Notes under the pieces: model-generated
Database searches by the model: none
What the model was told of the DNA's origin: nothing
Seen by the model: the letters and a program-made list of their open reading frames with translations, nothing else
Source of the DNA: Oscillospiraceae bacterium
Lineage (GTDB): Bacteria > Bacillota > Clostridia > Oscillospirales > Oscillospiraceae
Length of the DNA: 8,114 nt
NCBI GenBank assembly: GCA_031266955.1
Contig: JAISAA010000256.1
Location: forward strand, 1 to 8,114
Direction: 5' to 3'
Part shown: one piece after another, positions 6,604-8,114 of the stretch
Layout: every line of letters begins with the position of its first letter
How positions within the stretch are numbered: the first letter of the stretch is position 1
Made by a program: the position numbers and the translations under genes

Positions 6604-6882
6604 TTACTGCTCTCCGCGACGGCGCGCGAAGCAATCGCTGCAATAGACCGGGCGATCCGTCTTCGGCTCGAAGGGGACGCGGGCCTCGCGACCGCAGTCA
6701 GCGCAGACGGCCGTGAAGTACTCCCGCGGGCCGCGCGCCGCGCTTTTGCGATTGTCGCGGCAATTCTTGCAGCGCTGCGGCTCGTTTTGGAACCCGCGCT
6801 CGGCGTAAAACTCCTGTTCTCCCGCCGTGAATACGAATTCCTCTCCGCATTCCTTACACACCAGTGTTCTGTCCTCGTACAT
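6604..6882 (-). CDS. Small zinc-ribbon protein, CxxC-x17-CxxC type
   Basis: The 92-residue protein has two zinc-binding modules: C9xxC12 with C38xxC41 (probable zinc-ribbon domain, with the EFVFTAGEQEFY segment) and C60xxC63 with C81xxC84, the CxxC-x17-CxxC pattern found in many Clostridia. A basic linker lies between them (RDNRKSAARGPR). It is probably cytosolic and nucleic-acid- or protein-binding; its precise function is unknown. The start at 6882 is chosen because AGAGAGG (6890-6896) lies 7 nt upstream; the longer frame to 6933 adds only an unlikely basic extension. It follows the sigma factor gene by 74 nt on the same strand and may share its transcript. A strong terminator (6541-6570) follows. 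Confidence 0.88.
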   Translation of the reverse strand: MYEDRTLVCKECGEEFVFTAGEQEFYAERGFQNEPQRCKNCRDNRKSAARGPREYFTAVCADCGREARVPFEPKTDRPVYCSDCFARRRGEQ

Positions 6883-6956
6883 TGTTGAACCTCTCTTTTG
6901 ACTAAAAATTTTTTCCCTGCGGCTGTCCCGCATTGGGCGTATTTGCGCTCAGTTCA

Positions 6957-7529
6957 TCACTGAATGTCGCCTGAAGTAATAAAACGCGCGAGCTTCCTTC
7001 TTATCCGCTGTATGGCGTTCTCAACGGACTTATACGGCCTTCCGAGCTTTTCGGACATTTCACCGTATGAATAACCGTCAAGATACAGTTTCAGCACGAT
7101 CGATTCAAGCTTGGAAAGTGAATCTTCTATGCCTCCCGCCAATTCGCGGATACGTTCTCTGGCTATGACAAGCTCCTCTGGGTCACGCAGCAAATACGCG
7201 CCGGGGGTTTCGCTTTCAGTCAAAAGCTGAGCTTCGAGCGGGATATCGCTATCTCCTCGGAATCGCAAGGCGGCTTTGCGCACGGCGCTTATAATACGCC
7301 GGCGCACGCAGAGCTCCGCATAGGTCTCGAATCTGACGCCGCGCGCTTCGTCGAAGCTGCGTATCGCGGAGAGAAGTCCGAGCATTCCCTCCTGTATCAG
7401 ATCCTCGCCGTCGCCTCCCGCCAAAAAGTACGGACGGGCGCACGCGCGCACTAAACGCACGTATCTCAACACCATTTCTTCCTCTGAGAGGGCGGCGTCA
7501 AACCCTGTGTCTGCCCCTTGCACACGCAT
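6957..7529 (-). CDS. RNA polymerase sigma factor, SigH (sporulation) type, sigma-70 family
   Basis: The frame encodes up to 190 residues. Region 2 is clear at about 25-85, with YFLAGGDGEDLIQEGMLGLL (35-54), FDEARGVRFETYAELCVRRR and a following basic helix. Region 4 is at about 135-183, with LSKLESIVLKLYLDGYSYGEM and the helix-turn-helix RPYKSVENAIQRIRRKL. This is the compact SigH/Spo0H-like form, slightly shorter than B. subtilis SigH and lacking region 1.1. It would direct core polymerase to stress, competence or sporulation promoters. The start is uncertain. ATG 7529 abuts the -10 hexamer of the only good promoter, whose predicted start is at about 7523. The options are a leaderless GTG at 7523 or ATG 7475 with GAGGAAG upstream; related proteins usually keep a short SDEEL-like stretch, which favours the longer form. 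Gene symbol sigH is plausible but left blank. Confidence 0.87.
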   Translation of the reverse strand: MRVQGADTGFDAALSEEEMVLRYVRLVRACARPYFLAGGDGEDLIQEGMLGLLSAIRSFDEARGVRFETYAELCVRRRIISAVRKAALRFRGDSDIPLEAQLLTESETPGAYLLRDPEELVIARERIRELAGGIEDSLSKLESIVLKLYLDGYSYGEMSEKLGRPYKSVENAIQRIRRKLARFITSGDIQ

Positions 7530-7558
7530 ACTATATCAGCCTTTAGAAGTATTGTCAA
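7530..7558 (-). promoter_or_regulatory. Near-consensus sigma-A promoter of the sigma factor gene
   Basis: Read on the minus strand: TTGACA (7558-7553), 17-bp spacer, TATAGT (7535-7530). The predicted start is at about 7523, inside the longest sigma-factor frame. Only one base differs from the two consensus hexamers. Confidence 0.85.
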
Positions 7559-7560
7559 GC

Positions 7561-7596
7561 ATTATTTTAATAATATTATTTATTTTGTAATATTTC
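7561..7596 (-). promoter_or_regulatory. AT-rich UP-like element with a 12-bp palindrome
   Basis: A block almost free of G and C lies just upstream of the -35 box, as an UP element would. It contains the perfect palindrome AATAATATTATT (7569-7580), ending 10 bp from the -35. It could bind the polymerase alpha C-terminal domain or a dimeric regulator. It is striking against the GC-rich neighbours. Confidence 0.45.
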
Positions 7597-7655
7597 CACA
7601 AGCCCGCCGAAAAATGTTGCCGCGCAAGGCCGAGCGGTCGTACCGAGGGCGCGCG

Positions 7656-8114
7656 TCACGGTGTTGCGCGGATGAGCTCCGCGAGACGCTCCGCAATTTT
7701 TCGGGCTTTTTCCTCAGTTTCCGCTTCGACGGCGACGCGGATGAGGCTCTCCGTCCCGGACGGGCGGACTATAACATAGCCGACGCCGCCGAGCGAGCTT
7801 TTCGCGTTTTCTATCGCGTCGGTGAGCTCGCGGGAGGCTGTCTTGCGCAGCTTCGCCTCCGGCTCCGCCGGGACGTTCAGCATTATCTGCGGGTAGCGTG
7901 GCACACCGGCGGCGAGCTCTGACGCGGTTTTACCGGTCTGCGCAAGCAGGTTCAGGAATTTTATCGCCGCGAGCTGGCCGTCGCCGGTCGTGGAATCGTC
8001 GAGGAATATGGTGTGCCCCGACGCTTCCCCTCCGAGACACACGCCGCGGCTGAGCATCATTTCGAGCACGTTGCGGTCGCCCACGTCGGCGCGCAGCACC
8101 TCAATGCCCTCGCG
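7656..8114 (-). CDS. glmM: Phosphoglucosamine mutase, C-terminal part (5' end outside window)
   Basis: GlmM converts glucosamine-6-phosphate to glucosamine-1-phosphate for UDP-GlcNAc and peptidoglycan synthesis in the cytosol. The last 152 residues are visible: VGDRNVLEMM, the sugar-binding GGEASGH loop (GEQSGH in most members), FLDDSTTGDG, LAAGVPRYPQIMLNV, and the phosphate-binding RPSGTESLIRV loop, with Ser replacing the usual Pro after RPSGTE. The protein ends ERLAELIRATP. The frame continues beyond the right edge (codons for REGIE precede the GTG at 8099), so that GTG is not the start. No clear terminator follows the stop; about 95 nt further on a separate promoter serves the sigma factor. 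Confidence 0.95.
   Translation of the reverse strand, partial: REGIEVLRADVGDRNVLEMMLSRGVCLGGEASGHTIFLDDSTTGDGQLAAIKFLNLLAQTGKTASELAAGVPRYPQIMLNVPAEPEAKLRKTASRELTDAIENAKSSLGGVGYVIVRPSGTESLIRVAVEAETEEKARKIAERLAELIRATP

Overview
The window looks like a chromosomal stretch of a fairly GC-rich Clostridia-type Firmicute, probably gut- or rumen-associated. The supporting signs are a SigH-like sporulation-type sigma factor, a Clostridia-type CxxC-x17-CxxC zinc-ribbon protein, strong GGAGG-type ribosome binding sites and sigma-A-like promoters. This placement is inferred from gene families; no rRNA is present.

The left and centre hold the wreck of a type I-E CRISPR-Cas locus. Positions 1-1572 are a cas3 remnant on the + strand. 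It has a frameshift in the HD domain and a large in-frame deletion that joins the HDxGK motif directly to the helicase DExH box, so Walker A is gone. Positions 5849-6200 are the N-terminal third of a type I-E cas1, cut off at a solitary type I-E-like CRISPR repeat (about 6204-6232). That repeat abuts a decayed IS1-like transposase fragment (about 6236-6450). The strand and order (cas3, then cas1, then repeat) match the canonical locus, but cse1, cse2, cas7, cas5, cas6, cas2 and the array are missing.

Where the Cascade genes would lie there is instead an intact + strand cassette. A promoter (1525-1553) precedes a roughly 310-nt structured-RNA candidate ending in a GC-rich hairpin plus T-run (1557-1872). 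Three closely spaced genes follow: an SPFH-domain protein with two C-terminal zinc ribbons (YdjI-like), a four-helix membrane protein, and a 570-residue protein with a TFIIB-type zinc ribbon at the N-terminus, an AT-rich unassigned middle and a CFI-box C-terminal domain. By analogy with the Bacillus subtilis ydjFGHI membrane-stress genes, the three proteins may form a membrane-associated scaffold or sensor. This role is inferred.

Positions 5539-5848 contain no convincing gene, only a 23-codon ORF with a good ribosome binding site inside an inverted repeat and a possible membrane-protein tail on the minus strand. A perfect 12-bp-stem terminator (6541-6570) separates the decayed region from ordinary minus-strand genes. 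Reading leftward from the right edge these are the 3' part of glmM (cell-wall amino-sugar synthesis), a SigH-like sigma factor driven by a near-consensus promoter that overlaps its annotated start, and the small zinc-ribbon protein.
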